Notes: generated from the sequence alone by a model not told the origin. 64,000 nt of DNA from Haladaptatus sp. R4 (GCF_001625445.1 NZ_LWHG01000011.1:620001-684000); one strand, 5' to 3'. Numbered from the stretch's first letter, positions 9,581 to 19,138 are shown. Made by a program: numbers and translations.

Positions 9581-11550
9581 CGGTCGTCCTCCAGCACTCG
9601 CTCTACCTTCCGCAGGGTTCGTTCCCACGTCGCCCGCTTCGAGAAGACGTGGTTTTCGTCGGGATAGTGGTCGGCGTCGAACTCCTTGCCGAGGTCGGTG
9701 AGCGTCTCGACCACCACGTCGAGTTGCTCGAAGTTGACGTAGCGGTCGCCGGTCCCGTGGAAGTTGTAGAGCGGAGCCTCGTAGTTCTCCATGTGCGTCT
9801 CCGGGGACGCCTCGGCCCATCGCTCGGGAACTTCCCACGGTTCGCCCCCCATTCGGAGCGCTTCCGACGAGGCCGCCGCCGGATGCTTCGTCTCCTCGGC
9901 CCACTCCTTGTACAGTTCGAGGTCGGCTAATCCGGCGAGGTTGATTCCGAGCGAGAAGGTATCGGGATGTGTCCCGAGGACTTGTAGCGTCGCGTAGCCG
10001 CCGTAGGAGAGCCCCCAAACCGTGACCACGTCGGAATCGACGTACGGGAGTCCCTTCAGGAACTCCCCCGCTCGGGTGACGTCCTCGATTTCGTCCTCGC
10101 CGCGGGTGCCCGCGATGGCCTGCCTGAACTCCTTCCCGTAGCCGATGCCGCCGCGATAGTTGACGAAGAGACAAGCGTAGCCCTTCGTGGCGAGGTACTG
10201 GTGATAGCTGTAGAAGAGGCCGTAGGAACGCGACGGGTGCCACCCGTCGCGCATCTGGCGCATCGGCCCGCCGTGCACGCAGACGACGGCGGGGAGGTCC
10301 GTCGCGTCGTCGGCGACGGCATCCGATTTGCGCGGGTCGAGCAGGTAGCCGTCGATGGTTCGACCGGCGCTCTCGAACTCGATTCGTTCCGGCTCGATCG
10401 GCGGTATCGACCACTCCTCGACCGTCGAGCGCGTGAGTCGTTCGCGTCCGCGGTCCCTGAAGTCGAAGATACGGAGTTCCGGCGACAGCTCCCCGTCGGC
10501 GTGAACGTACGCTATCGTTCCGCCGTCCGGTGCGGGTCGTGGATGGACGTTCGTTCCGTCGGTCTCCACGAGCGCGGTCGTCTCTCCGTCCAACGTGACC
10601 GAAAACAGGTGGCGCTGGCCGGAACCGTTCCGATTGGACGCGAAAACGAGCGTTTCGTCGTCCGACCACTGCGGCGTCGCGTCCGCGACGCCTTTGTCCT
10701 CGAACGCTCCCTCGGTGAGTTGCGTTCGGTCCCCGGTTTCCACGTCGATGACGTGAACGTGATCCCACCCGTCGAGCGGGAGCGACAGGGCGATTCGGCG
10801 ACCGTCCGGTGACACCTCCGGTGCGCCGCTCGAAACGATTCCCCGTTCGAGGTCCGATTCACGGAAGAGGACCGTTTCAACGCCGGTCTCCGGATCGGCG
10901 GCGACGATCCGTCTGACCGTGCCGCCCTCGCCGCGCTGATCGAACAGGACGCGTCCGTCGGCCAGCCATGCCGGGGTTGAACTCGCCAGTTCGCCGTGCG
11001 TGCGCCACGTCAATTCTCCGGACTCGGCGTGGACGACGCCGACGTGTGTCGTCCCGTCCTCGACGAACCGGTAGGCCAACAGGGTATCGTCGTCGGACCA
11101 CGCGAACATTCGGGTTTCGCCGAGGAACGGACCGCGTTTTGGTCCGTCGAATCCCCGTTCTACCCCGGTTTCGACGTCGCGGACGAACGGGCGACCGTCG
11201 CGGTAGAACGCGAAGCGGGTGCCGTCGTTCGACCACGTGTACGCGCTCCTCTCGTCCGGCCCGGAGAGCAGACGGGCGGTCGTCCTTTCTTTGGGGTCGG
11301 CGAGCAACAGGTCTCCGGCGTCCGTTGCGACGAGAAGGGAGGACTCGGTCGGCGACCACGCAAATTCGGTAACGTGTCCGTCGTCCGGCGTGAATCGCCA
11401 CGGTCGGTCGTTTTTCGGATCGGTAACCAACAGGACGTTTCCATCGTCCTCGTAGACGGTTGCCGCGAGAAAATTCCCGTTCGCGGACCACGACGGCGCA
11501 CTGGGATATTCGATATCCAGCGCATCCGAAAGTGTGAGTGCGGGTGGCAT
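9577..11550 (-). CDS. S9 family peptidase (prolyl oligopeptidase/acylaminoacyl-peptidase type)
   Basis: A 657-residue two-domain serine peptidase. The first 380 or so residues carry repeated WD/PD40-like propeller segments (for example YPSAPSWSANGNFLAA). The C-terminal alpha/beta-hydrolase domain has the nucleophile in WGLSYGGYA, the acid in HGTGDRYVN and the histidine in DENHVFS. No signal peptide is seen, so it is cytoplasmic. Start MPPALTLSD at 11550 is preferred over a start nine codons upstream because the family N-terminus aligns there. Together with the M55 enzyme it would degrade short imported peptides. Confidence 0.9.
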   Translation of the reverse strand: MPPALTLSDALDIEYPSAPSWSANGNFLAATVYEDDGNVLLVTDPKNDRPWRFTPDDGHVTEFAWSPTESSLLVATDAGDLLLADPKERTTARLLSGPDERSAYTWSNDGTRFAFYRDGRPFVRDVETGVERGFDGPKRGPFLGETRMFAWSDDDTLLAYRFVEDGTTHVGVVHAESGELTWRTHGELASSTPAWLADGRVLFDQRGEGGTVRRIVAADPETGVETVLFRESDLERGIVSSGAPEVSPDGRRIALSLPLDGWDHVHVIDVETGDRTQLTEGAFEDKGVADATPQWSDDETLVFASNRNGSGQRHLFSVTLDGETTALVETDGTNVHPRPAPDGGTIAYVHADGELSPELRIFDFRDRGRERLTRSTVEEWSIPPIEPERIEFESAGRTIDGYLLDPRKSDAVADDATDLPAVVCVHGGPMRQMRDGWHPSRSYGLFYSYHQYLATKGYACLFVNYRGGIGYGKEFRQAIAGTRGEDEIEDVTRAGEFLKGLPYVDSDVVTVWGLSYGGYATLQVLGTHPDTFSLGINLAGLADLELYKEWAEETKHPAAASSEALRMGGEPWEVPERWAEASPETHMENYEAPLYNFHGTGDRYVNFEQLDVVVETLTDLGKEFDADHYPDENHVFSKRATWERTLRKVERVLEDDR

Positions 11551-11624
11551 GACAACCACATTCGTACCCACCTCCAAAGCGGTTCCTAATGCGGCTATTC
11601 AGGGTCGATGGGTACGTCGTTCGG

Positions 11625-12350
11625 TCAGTAATTCCGCCCGGCGAGTTTGGTGAGGAAGGCGTCGAGGACTTTGTGTTCCCCCTTCCGAAGGTGTTCGAGG
11701 AACGTCGGGCCGCTGATGCCGAAATCACTCGCGATTTCGCTCGCTGCCACGTCGCGAGGCCAGTTGTAATATCCGGCGTCGTGGGCCGCGAACAGACATT
11801 CCATCTGCCGCACCGAGAGCGAGTCGTAGATGCGGTCGCTGGTGTTCGCGAACTCCACGTTGTCGTTCGGGTTCACCTCGTGAATCGACTCCAACTGGAT
11901 GTCGTACTCCTCCTCCAACCGGGTGAACACCGATTCGAGTTGATCCGAACGGACGAGGACGGTCCAGTACTCGTACCCGCCGGTCATGTGAACCGGTTCT
12001 ATCGGCATGAACTCCGAGTTGACGATTTCGGGGACGATACTGGACGAACGCTCGTAGGTGACGACGACGCGGGCCCGGTCGCCGCTGTTTTTGAGGATGG
12101 CCGTGCTCTCGACGACTCGGTGGGCGTCGATGGCTTCGACGAACGTTTCGATGTCGTGGTCGCCCTCCGAGACGATGATGAAATCCCCCTTGACGGTTTC
12201 GTCGGTCGGATACAGCGATTTTTCGAGAATATGGACCCCGTCGTACTCGTCGGTAACTTCGAGCGTCCAGCACCCCGGATGCCACAGTTTGAGTTCCACT
12301 TGCCGGTGTGTCGTTCTATCGTCCCGAGCAGTAACGTCGATGACGCTCAT
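11625..12350 (-). CDS. Bat-type (HTH-10) transcriptional regulator
   Basis: A 241-residue regulator. The C-terminal 60 or so residues (LSVRQMECLFAAHDAGYY, then ASEIASDFGISGPTFLEHLR) match the helix-turn-helix region of the bacterioopsin-activator family. The N-terminal part is a sensor-like domain without an obvious ligand signature. It is 74 nt upstream of the S9-M55 peptidase pair on the same strand, with no clear TATA between them, so it may be co-transcribed with and control them (inference). Confidence 0.85.
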   Translation of the reverse strand: MSVIDVTARDDRTTHRQVELKLWHPGCWTLEVTDEYDGVHILEKSLYPTDETVKGDFIIVSEGDHDIETFVEAIDAHRVVESTAILKNSGDRARVVVTYERSSSIVPEIVNSEFMPIEPVHMTGGYEYWTVLVRSDQLESVFTRLEEEYDIQLESIHEVNPNDNVEFANTSDRIYDSLSVRQMECLFAAHDAGYYNWPRDVAASEIASDFGISGPTFLEHLRKGEHKVLDAFLTKLAGRNY

Positions 12351-12574
12351 CTTGTGTGTGATTCTCCCACACCATGAAAAATTTGTGCATTCACGAAGTT
12401 ACACTTTTCAGTGGTATTCGGGTGGAGATATTGCACTCAACACCGGTGGTATGGAATAATCTCCTGAAATTCGGAAGGAAACAACCTCGATGTCTGTTCC
12501 GAAACAGAGCGTGAGTGTCAAACGGTGAATAAAACGAGCTCGATCCGTCGCTCCGACCCCACTCGTCGTGTGAT

Positions 12575-12784
12575 CTATTCCCGCTCCTGGGCCGACCACA
12601 CCGATAGTGCGCCGAGCGCCAGCGCCGGGATCATCGGCAGGATGAGATAGGCGAATTTGAACGGGAGGTACGGCGGGTGGAGGTAGATGAGCAGCGGCGA
12701 CACGATAAACGCCAGTATGATCGCCGCGACCAGTATCCATCCGCTCCGTCCGAACTCCCTCGTTTTGGTGTGCTCCGTCGTCAT
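12575..12784 (-). CDS. Small two-helix membrane protein
   Basis: A 69-residue protein with two hydrophobic segments (about residues 16-35 and 42-62) joined by a proline- and tyrosine-rich turn (YLHPPYLPFKF). The N-terminus is charged. It starts within the last codon of the oxidoreductase gene (overlap at 12781-12784), so it is translated from the same message. No function is recognisable. Confidence 0.7.
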   Translation of the reverse strand: MTTEHTKTREFGRSGWILVAAIILAFIVSPLLIYLHPPYLPFKFAYLILPMIPALALGALSVWSAQERE

Positions 12785-13820
12785 AGCTCGCTATCGGGTT
12801 TTACCACCACTTTACCAAAGCCTTCCCGATTTTCGAGCATCTCGTGGGCGCGTGCCGTCTCGCTCATCGGGAGGACTTCCCGAATCGCGGGCTCGAACGT
12901 GCCGTCCCACACCAGTTCCATCACGTCGCTCGCCTCGCCGAGGCTCGCCATCGTTGAGCCGATGACCGAAAGCTGATTCCAGAAGATGCGGTTGATGTCG
13001 GTCTCCGGCTGTCCGCCCGTCGTCGCGCCGCAGGTGACGATTTTCCCGCCCTTGGCGAGCGCCTTGAGCGAGTTCTGCCACGTCGCCGCGCCGATGTGGT
13101 CCACGACGATGTCCACGCCGCGCCCGTCGGTCAACTCGCGGATTCGCTTGGCGAAGTTCTCGTCCTCGTAGTCGATGGCGTGGTCGGCACCCAACTCGCG
13201 GGCGTGTTCGAGTTTCTCCTCGCTGCTGCCCGTCGCGTAGACGGTCGCTCCGGCGTAGTCCGCGATTTGGACCGCCGCGTGGCCGACGCCGCCGGACGCA
13301 CCGAGGACGAGGACGTGTTCGCCCGCTGTGAGTTCCGCGCGCGAGATGAGCATCCGCCACGCCGTCTGGAAGACGAGCGGGGCGCCGCGGCCGTCTCCCA
13401 CGAAACGCCTTCGGGAACCGGGAGCAGATTGTCCTCGGGGAGGGCCGCCATTTCGCTGTGAACGCCGCGAACGTGTTCGCCGATGATGTGGTAGCCCACG
13501 CACATCGAATGTTCACCGTGGCGGCAGAACTCGCATTTGCCGCAACTGACGCCCGCCGAGAGGGCGACGCGGTCGCCGGGTTCGAACCGGGTCACGTCCT
13601 CACCGACTTCCACGACTTCGCCCGCCCCGTCGCTGCCGGGGATGTGAGGCATATCGAGGTCGATGCCGGGGAGTCCGCGGCGCGTCCACACGTCCAAGTG
13701 GTTCAGCGCGCCCGCCTTGATGTCGACGAGAACCTCGTCCCGGTCGGGTTCCGGGTCCGGGAATTCGTCGTACTCGATAACCTCCGTCCCGCCGTGCTCG
13801 GAGAACTGGACGGCTTTCAT
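12781..13820 (-). pseudogene. Zinc-type alcohol dehydrogenase/quinone oxidoreductase, frameshifted
   Basis: The N-terminal half (start MKAVQFSEHGGTEVIEY at 13820) includes the GroES-like fold and a four-cysteine structural-zinc loop (CGKCEFCRHGEHSMC). It runs in frame to VSWETAAA near 13390. The remainder, with the Rossmann motif LGASGGVGHAA and a normal C-terminus (GFGKVVVKPDSEL), continues in another frame. One missing base in the G/C-rich stretch at about 13379-13392 restores a 346-residue protein of normal family length with an AAAAPLVFQTAWRM-like junction. The family reduces quinones or oxidises alcohols with NAD(P)H. Sequencing error is the likelier cause because both halves are well preserved. 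Confidence 0.85.
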
Positions 13821-13906
13821 GCATGGCACGTCGGGCGCGAACACTAAAATAGTATTCAAAGCGGGGGCCCGTGTGAACTTTTGCGCTGGCGTGTCGAAGT
13901 AACGGT

Positions 13907-14545
13907 ATGACGGATCACGACGGACACGACGAGCAAAGCGAAACTGACGAACACGGTCACGGACACGACGATCACGACCACGACCACGACCACAGCAACG
14001 ACCACGACCACAGCAACGACCACGACCACAGCAACGACCACGACAACCACGAGCATCACGCTCACGACGTGGACGAACTCGGCTTCGCCGTCGTCACCGT
14101 CTCGACCTCTCGGTCGGTCGACGACGACCCAGCAGGAGACGCCATCAAGGTCCTGGTAGAGCAGGCGGGTCACGACGTCGTGACGCGGGAACTCGTCGCC
14201 GACGACCACGACCGCGTGCAGAAGACGGTGAACAACATCGTCGGGCGCGGCGACACGGACGTCGTCGTCACGACCGGCGGCACCGGTGTCACTCCCGACG
14301 ACGTGACCATCGAGGCGATTTCGGCGTTGTTCGAGAAGGAACTGCCCGGGTTCGGCGAACTGTTCCGGACGCTCTCCTACGACGAAATCGGGACGAAGAC
14401 CGTCGGCACGCGAGCGACCGCGGGTACCTCGAACGGGACCGTCGTCTTCTGTCTGCCCGGGAGCGAGAACGCCGTTCGGTTGGGTGTCGGTGAAATCGTT
14501 CTCGAAGAAGCGGGCCACCTCGTCGGCCTCGCCGGACGGGAGTGA
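13907..14545 (+). CDS. moaB: Molybdenum cofactor biosynthesis protein MoaB with His/Asp-rich N-terminal tail
   Basis: A 212-residue protein. Residues 56 onward form a MoaB/Mog domain (GFAVVTVSTSRS, then VVTTGGTGVTPDDVT with the TTGGTG motif) that activates molybdopterin by adenylylation. The first 50 or so residues are almost only His, Asp, Ser, Asn and Glu, including three copies of a six-residue HDHSND unit; this could bind metal ions such as Ni, Zn or Cu (inference). The final GLAGRE tail is normal for haloarchaeal MoaB. The gene is divergent from the oxidoreductase, and its short upstream region lacks a clear TATA. Confidence 0.9.
   Translation: MTDHDGHDEQSETDEHGHGHDDHDHDHDHSNDHDHSNDHDHSNDHDNHEHHAHDVDELGFAVVTVSTSRSVDDDPAGDAIKVLVEQAGHDVVTRELVADDHDRVQKTVNNIVGRGDTDVVVTTGGTGVTPDDVTIEAISALFEKELPGFGELFRTLSYDEIGTKTVGTRATAGTSNGTVVFCLPGSENAVRLGVGEIVLEEAGHLVGLAGRE
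13985..14038 (+). repeat. Three perfect 18-bp tandem repeats inside moaB
   Basis: The unit cacgaccacagcaacgac is repeated without change at 13985-14002, 14003-14020 and 14021-14038 and encodes HDHSND each time. Perfect nucleotide identity implies recent slippage, so tail length probably varies between strains. Confidence 0.9.
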
Positions 14546-14733
14546 GAAGGTGGACGACGTCGTTCTTCCCCCGTTCGAACCCTCACAGGACTATCGGCGA
14601 TAGGTTTCGGCGACCGTCTCGAATCGGTGGCGCGAATCTAGCAGTTCCTAAACGATGTGGTGGCCCATCACGACGGAGGTGGGTCGGGTGCCACGTGAAA
14701 ACGTACTTGTCATCGGTTGAACCAAATACGAAC

Positions 14734-15354
14734 ATGATCACGGTCGTCGTCGTCCGACACGGTGAGACTGCGTGGAACCGCGAGCATCGCATGCAGGGGT
14801 GGGCACCCACATCACTTACAGAACTCGGCCGGGAGCAGGCCAGACAGCTCGGTAAAAACCTCCATCGGAGATACGACATCGATAGAATTCGGTCTTCGGA
14901 CCTCCATCGGACGAGGGAGACGACGGAGTTGCTTCGGGACTTCGTCGATGTCCCCGTAACGTTCGACTCGACGTGGCGGGAACGCGATTGCGGGATATTT
15001 CAGGGGCTCCCGGCAGACGACTTGTTCGAACGGTTTCCCGAGTACGCCCTCCACCAGGTCGGTCTCGAAGCGGCGTACGAAACACCGGACAGCGGCGAGA
15101 GCCTCGTCGACGTTCGCAAACGGGTGCTTGAGGGATGGGAGCGGCTGTTAGTTGAAAGCGAACCGGTAGAAACCGTCCTCATCGTCGCTCACGGTGGCCC
15201 CATCCGCCTGATTCTCGGGTATATCAAGGGTTTCGACATCCCAGAGGCGATCCTGGATCAGCCACAATCGAACTGTGCCATCAACGAGGTCAACTACGAC
15301 ACTGAAACGGGTGAGACAACCATCGTACGTGAGAACGACACGTGTCACTGCTGA
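14734..15354 (+). CDS. Histidine phosphatase family protein (phosphoglycerate-mutase-like)
   Basis: A 206-residue enzyme with the phosphohistidine motif RHGETAWN at residues 8-15, the second-half catalytic histidine in VAHGGPIR and the acidic loop WRERDCG. These identify the histidine-phosphatase superfamily (cobalamin phosphatase, phosphoglycerate mutase or broad-range phosphatase). The start at 14734 fits the domain boundary; upstream in-frame codons give no family sequence. Substrate not determinable. The C-terminus contains an unusual CHC ending. Confidence 0.85.
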   Translation: MITVVVVRHGETAWNREHRMQGWAPTSLTELGREQARQLGKNLHRRYDIDRIRSSDLHRTRETTELLRDFVDVPVTFDSTWRERDCGIFQGLPADDLFERFPEYALHQVGLEAAYETPDSGESLVDVRKRVLEGWERLLVESEPVETVLIVAHGGPIRLILGYIKGFDIPEAILDQPQSNCAINEVNYDTETGETTIVRENDTCHC

Positions 15355-15419
15355 GATGGGACTGCGGTGACGTACGCGAGTGCTGAACACTCACGAATCG
15401 AAAGGGATGATTCGACCGC

Positions 15420-16226
15420 TCAGAAGTGAAGCGGTTCGGCGGTCTCCCAGCGAGAGGAGAACTGATTGTTGACGTTCGCCGCGAACTCGGGGTCTTTCAG
15501 GTCGATCATGGCGAACGCCTCGCCGGGCGAGAGCGGGTTCGCCACTTCGATACAGACTTCGAGGTCGTCGATGAGGTTGAAGGTCCCGTCGAGTTCCGCC
15601 GTCGTTCGAACCGAAAATTTCGGATGATCCGAGAGCGTGTCGGCGTAGCGCCGACCGACGCTCTCGGGGAGCGTGCTGACGAGTTCCGGCGACATGAGGA
15701 CGGATACTTCCACGCCCCGTGACAGCGCCGTTTCGAGGTGCTCCGCGACGGTGTCCCCGACGTTGCCGATGTCGAACGTCGGGGACACCCGACCGGCGAC
15801 CATGACGATGCGGCGTTCCGCGGCGTCCAAGCGTTCGATGAGGAGTTCGAGCGAATCGTCCGGACCGACCGCCGCTGTCCAGAAGCCCTCCTCTATCGGC
15901 GGGTCCACGGCGTCGAGTTCGGTGCTCAAATCGTCCACGATGTCCTCGTACTGGTCGGCCTTCGCGTTCAGTTCGTCCAGTTTGTCGTCCAGCAGTCGGT
16001 CGAGCGCGGTGGTCGGCTCGACGGCGACGTACTTCTTCGGGCGACTCGCACTCTGACTTCGCACGAGGTTGTGCGTCTCCAGGCTGTTGAGCACGTCGTA
16101 AATCCGCCCCATCGGAACGTCGCTCACCCGAGAGAGGTCCTTCGCCGTCGTCGGTCCCGTGTTCAAGAGCGCTCGATACGCACGCGCTTCGTACTCGGAG
16201 AGACCCAAATCGCGAAGACTTGCCAT
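15420..16226 (-). CDS. TrmB family transcriptional regulator
   Basis: A 268-residue regulator with an N-terminal winged helix (LSEYEARAYRALLNTGPTTA, VPMGRIYDVLNSLE), a short coiled coil (LDDKLDELNAKADQYED) and a C-terminal TrmB effector domain. TrmB proteins sense sugars or other metabolites and control catabolic operons. The start at 16226 is preferred because the TATA at 16250-16257 lies about 27 nt upstream, giving a leaderless message; the ATG at 16238 would be too close to the TATA. Confidence 0.88.
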   Translation of the reverse strand: MASLRDLGLSEYEARAYRALLNTGPTTAKDLSRVSDVPMGRIYDVLNSLETHNLVRSQSASRPKKYVAVEPTTALDRLLDDKLDELNAKADQYEDIVDDLSTELDAVDPPIEEGFWTAAVGPDDSLELLIERLDAAERRIVMVAGRVSPTFDIGNVGDTVAEHLETALSRGVEVSVLMSPELVSTLPESVGRRYADTLSDHPKFSVRTTAELDGTFNLIDDLEVCIEVANPLSPGEAFAMIDLKDPEFAANVNNQFSSRWETAEPLHF

Positions 16227-16249
16227 AGCTGTTGACATTAGCCCGACAG

Positions 16250-16257
16250 TATATAAA
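16250..16257 (-). promoter_or_regulatory. TATA box of the TrmB-family gene
   Basis: The sequence tatataaa on the plus strand (tttatata in the direction of transcription) is centred 28 nt upstream of the ATG at 16226, the expected spacing for a leaderless haloarchaeal transcript. Confidence 0.65.
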
Positions 16258-16314
16258 CTCTACGTGCGTTTTATGTGCCTCAACTGGACAGAGTATCCTT
16301 TTCGCAAATATTGC

Positions 16315-17951
16315 TCAAAAGAAACTCGATGCTAGTTCACTCAGCTCCGCCGGAGATGTCGCCGGATCGGATTCGTTCTCGCCGTCGATGAGTCGGGCGG
16401 TTCCCCGCTCGTACTCGCCGTCAGGCGCGAGGACGACGACTTTCTCGTGGTCGGCGAGTCGAAGCGCGGCACGGTGTAGGTTCGACCCCGGTTCGTCGGC
16501 GACCACGACTTGGAGGGGTGGCCTGCACAGTCGGGAGGCGGCCGTCGCGTAGCCCGCGACCTGCACGCCGATTCGGTCCGCCGCACCTGCGAACGCGCCG
16601 ACCGCCTCGCGTGCGGCCTCCTCGTACGACGAATCGCTCGTCAGGACGGTCAAATCGACCAGCGCGTCGGCCAAGACGGCGTTGTCATCGACGGGGCGAA
16701 GTTCACGGTCGAGCAGTCCCGGCCCTTCGCGCGGTCCGTCGACGAACGCACCGTCGTCGGCTTGGAGCGTTTCGATGGCGTGATCCGCGACGCTCGCGCG
16801 GTTTCGAGGTACTCGTCGCCGCCGAGGACCTGTGCGGCGGTGACGAAGGCTCGCGTCACGTAGGCGTGGTCGGCGAGCAGGCCGCGTTCCCCAACCTCGT
16901 CGCCGTCACGGTAGTGAACGACCGCACCGTTTTCGACGCACGTCGAGAGGAATTCGAGGGTTCGTTCGGCGTACCGTCGTGCGTGTTCGTCGTCGGTGTA
17001 GGCGGCGTACGTGAGCAACGCGTCCGCGGCGAGCGCGTTGCGGTCGGCGAAGGCGGTGAAATCGACGGGTGGTGCCTCCCGACTCTCGCGGTCGCTCGCG
17101 TCGCCCTCGTAGTAGCCGTCGCCGGGTTGTTGGCTGCCGCCGAAGGCGTCGCCCTCCCAGAGCGTCGTCGTCAGATATTCGACGGTCTTCGCGGCAGGGT
17201 CGCGGTAGCGGTCCTCGCCCGTGTACAGGTAGGCGTTCGCGTAGGTGCGCAGGAGTGCCGCGTTCAGGTCCAACATCTTCTCGCGGTGGATGTCGTTCCA
17301 CTCGGGGGTGCCGGAGTAGCGGAAGAACCCGCCCTCGTAGTCGTCGTAGAGGTTCGCCGTGATCGGCGAAAGGGTGGCGAGTGCGCGCTCCCGGTCGCGT
17401 TTCAGCGCGAACTCGACGGTTCTCGGGAGCGGGAACTTCGCGTCGTCGCCCCAACCGCCGTTGGTCGGGTCGAACTGGTCCTCGATCTGTCCGACCATCA
17501 GGCGCTCGATTTCGCCGGTGACCTCGCCGGACGGGGGGCTCTGGTCGCGGATGTTGCGCGGTACTTGCGAGGCTTCCCGGCCCTTGTGCTCCCAGAGGTC
17601 GCGCACCTGTCCGACCACTTGGCGCATGGTGTTCGCGTCGAGGAACGTCGCGCCGGTCAGGTGTTCGCCTTCTGGCGTCAGAAACACCGTCGTCGGGAAC
17701 CCGCCCATGTTGTATCGCTCCCTGACACGAGGTTGGCGGTCGATGTCGGCCCGGACCGGGACGAACGAGTCGTTGACGTTCGCCGCCAGCGTCGGCACCG
17801 CGTAGGTCGTGTCGTCCATCTCGTGGCACCACGAGCACCACCGAGCGGACAGCGAGAGAAGGACGGGTTTGTCGGCTTCCTGTGCCTCCTCGAACGCCGC
17901 GTCACCCCACTCGCGCCACTCGATTTTCGTCCGTTCCGCAGACTGATCCAT
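16315..17951 (-). pseudogene. DUF255 thioredoxin-domain protein (YyaL/SPATA20 family), frameshifted
   Basis: The N-terminus holds a thioredoxin-like domain with the CxxC pair in ARWCSWCHEM, followed by a six-hairpin-glycosidase-like helical domain (FDPTNGGWGDDAKFPLP). The reading frame breaks in LETARA near 16800. The rest (DHAIETLQADDGAFVDGP through ELASSFF) lies in another frame ending at 16315. One missing base at about 16793-16806 restores about 545 residues, the usual haloarchaeal length. The function of the family is poorly defined; a redox or protein-quality role is often suggested. Sequencing error is plausible because both parts are intact otherwise. Confidence 0.85.
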
Positions 17952-18071
17952 GGCCTGACTTTGGGTCGAACGTGGGAAGTGGTTTCGGAATCCGCGTCGG
18001 TAACGAAGGAGTCAACCTACCTGCTTCGAACTGACCGAAAAGATATACAAATCGAACTCATTGCCACGGAT

Positions 18072-18245
18072 ATGAGACCGAAGACGAAATTCCTTGTCAC
18101 GGTCATCTTTCTTCTCATCGGGGGCCTTCTCGACTTCCTGCTCGTCACGCAGTTACAATATGGGATTACAGAAAGCACCGTGTTCGTCGCCGTGGTCGTC
18201 GGCTTCACGCTGGTCGAAATCGTACTGGACAACGCGTCCATCTGA
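18072..18245 (+). CDS. Small two-helix membrane protein (57 aa)
   Basis: The protein begins MRPKTKFLVTVIFLLIGG and contains two hydrophobic helices (residues 7-26 and 33-52). An AT-rich TATA-like motif (gatatacaaa, about 18043-18052) lies about 27 nt upstream, which favours this ATG and a leaderless transcript. It is divergent from the DUF255 gene. No functional domain is recognised; similar tiny membrane proteins are common in haloarchaea. Confidence 0.7.
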   Translation: MRPKTKFLVTVIFLLIGGLLDFLLVTQLQYGITESTVFVAVVVGFTLVEIVLDNASI

Positions 18246-18271
18246 CTGCTACACCGGTAGCTAACCGCTAT

Positions 18272-19039
18272 TCAAATCGCGTCGCGTTCTGCTTCGATCC
18301 ACTCGGCGTACGCCGTCGCGATGGCGTCGAGGATCTCTTCCCCGGCCTCCGCCGTTCCCTCGCGCGGATCGCCGAGAACGCCGTTCTCGGTGATGGTTTT
18401 GAATCCCTCGCTGAGGAGTCGGGAGACGGAGATTTCATCCTCGTGTCCAACTTCGAGTTCGTCGGTCCGAACGAGTCCCTCGTCTACCGCCAATACCATC
18501 GCTGTTTCCGCGGCACCAGCGTGAATCACGTCCTCTTGGTACTCTACGCCGCCCGCGCGAAGCCCCTCGTTCTGGAGTTCCATCAGGTTCGAGAGGTCGG
18601 CGAGCTCGATGACGTTCGCGTCGACCTCGCGGGCGACCTCCGGCGCGACGGTGTTGACGGGTGCGAAGTTCCCGCCGTGGGTCGGAACGAGGGCGATATG
18701 CTCGAAGCCGTGTTCGTCCAGCGACTCGCAGTACGCCCGAATCAGATCCATGAGGGTCGTCGCGGGAATCGTGATGGTCCCGGGGAACTCCATGTGGTGG
18801 CCCGAGCAACCGGGGCGAATCGTCGGCGCGGCGAGCGCGTCACCGAGTTTCTCGGCGATGCGCCTCGCCAGTTCGTCGCCCGCCAGCGTGTCCATTATCA
18901 GCGGGAGGTGCGGGCCGTGTTGTTCCACGGACCCGACGGCGACGATAGCGGTTCGTCTTCCGTCGTCGAGCGCCGTTTCCACGTCGGTCCATGTGCAGTT
19001 CGTAAGTTCTACGGTCGAATCGTTGGTCGTTTCCGTCAT
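18272..19039 (-). CDS. Creatininase family amidohydrolase
   Basis: A 255-residue protein with the metal-binding signature VGSVEQHGPHLPL (Glu and two His) near residues 35-47, then GCSGHHMEFPGT and a THGGN motif. In archaea this family includes the formamide hydrolase ArfB of riboflavin and F420 biosynthesis as well as creatininases and MftE-like peptidases, so the substrate cannot be fixed. The start MTETTNDS at 19039 is chosen because the 22 upstream in-frame residues look like leader sequence. Confidence 0.85.
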   Translation of the reverse strand: MTETTNDSTVELTNCTWTDVETALDDGRRTAIVAVGSVEQHGPHLPLIMDTLAGDELARRIAEKLGDALAAPTIRPGCSGHHMEFPGTITIPATTLMDLIRAYCESLDEHGFEHIALVPTHGGNFAPVNTVAPEVAREVDANVIELADLSNLMELQNEGLRAGGVEYQEDVIHAGAAETAMVLAVDEGLVRTDELEVGHEDEISVSRLLSEGFKTITENGVLGDPREGTAEAGEEILDAIATAYAEWIEAERDAI

Positions 19040-19138
19040 AGTTGCTGATCCCTGTCGATTGATGGCGCTGGAAAGAAGCGGTACCAGTAACCGAACGATC
19101 CGCAAAAAAGAACCGAGTAATCGAATCGAAAACGGCGC

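Noticed and set aside
13985-14038. Perfect 18-bp tandem units as a possible CRISPR
   Set aside because: The repeats are contiguous with no spacers and encode the MoaB tail.
18272-19039. Calling the creatininase-family gene arfB for F420/riboflavin synthesis
   Set aside because: The family contains several activities and the gene is 25 kb from the cof genes; sequence alone does not decide.
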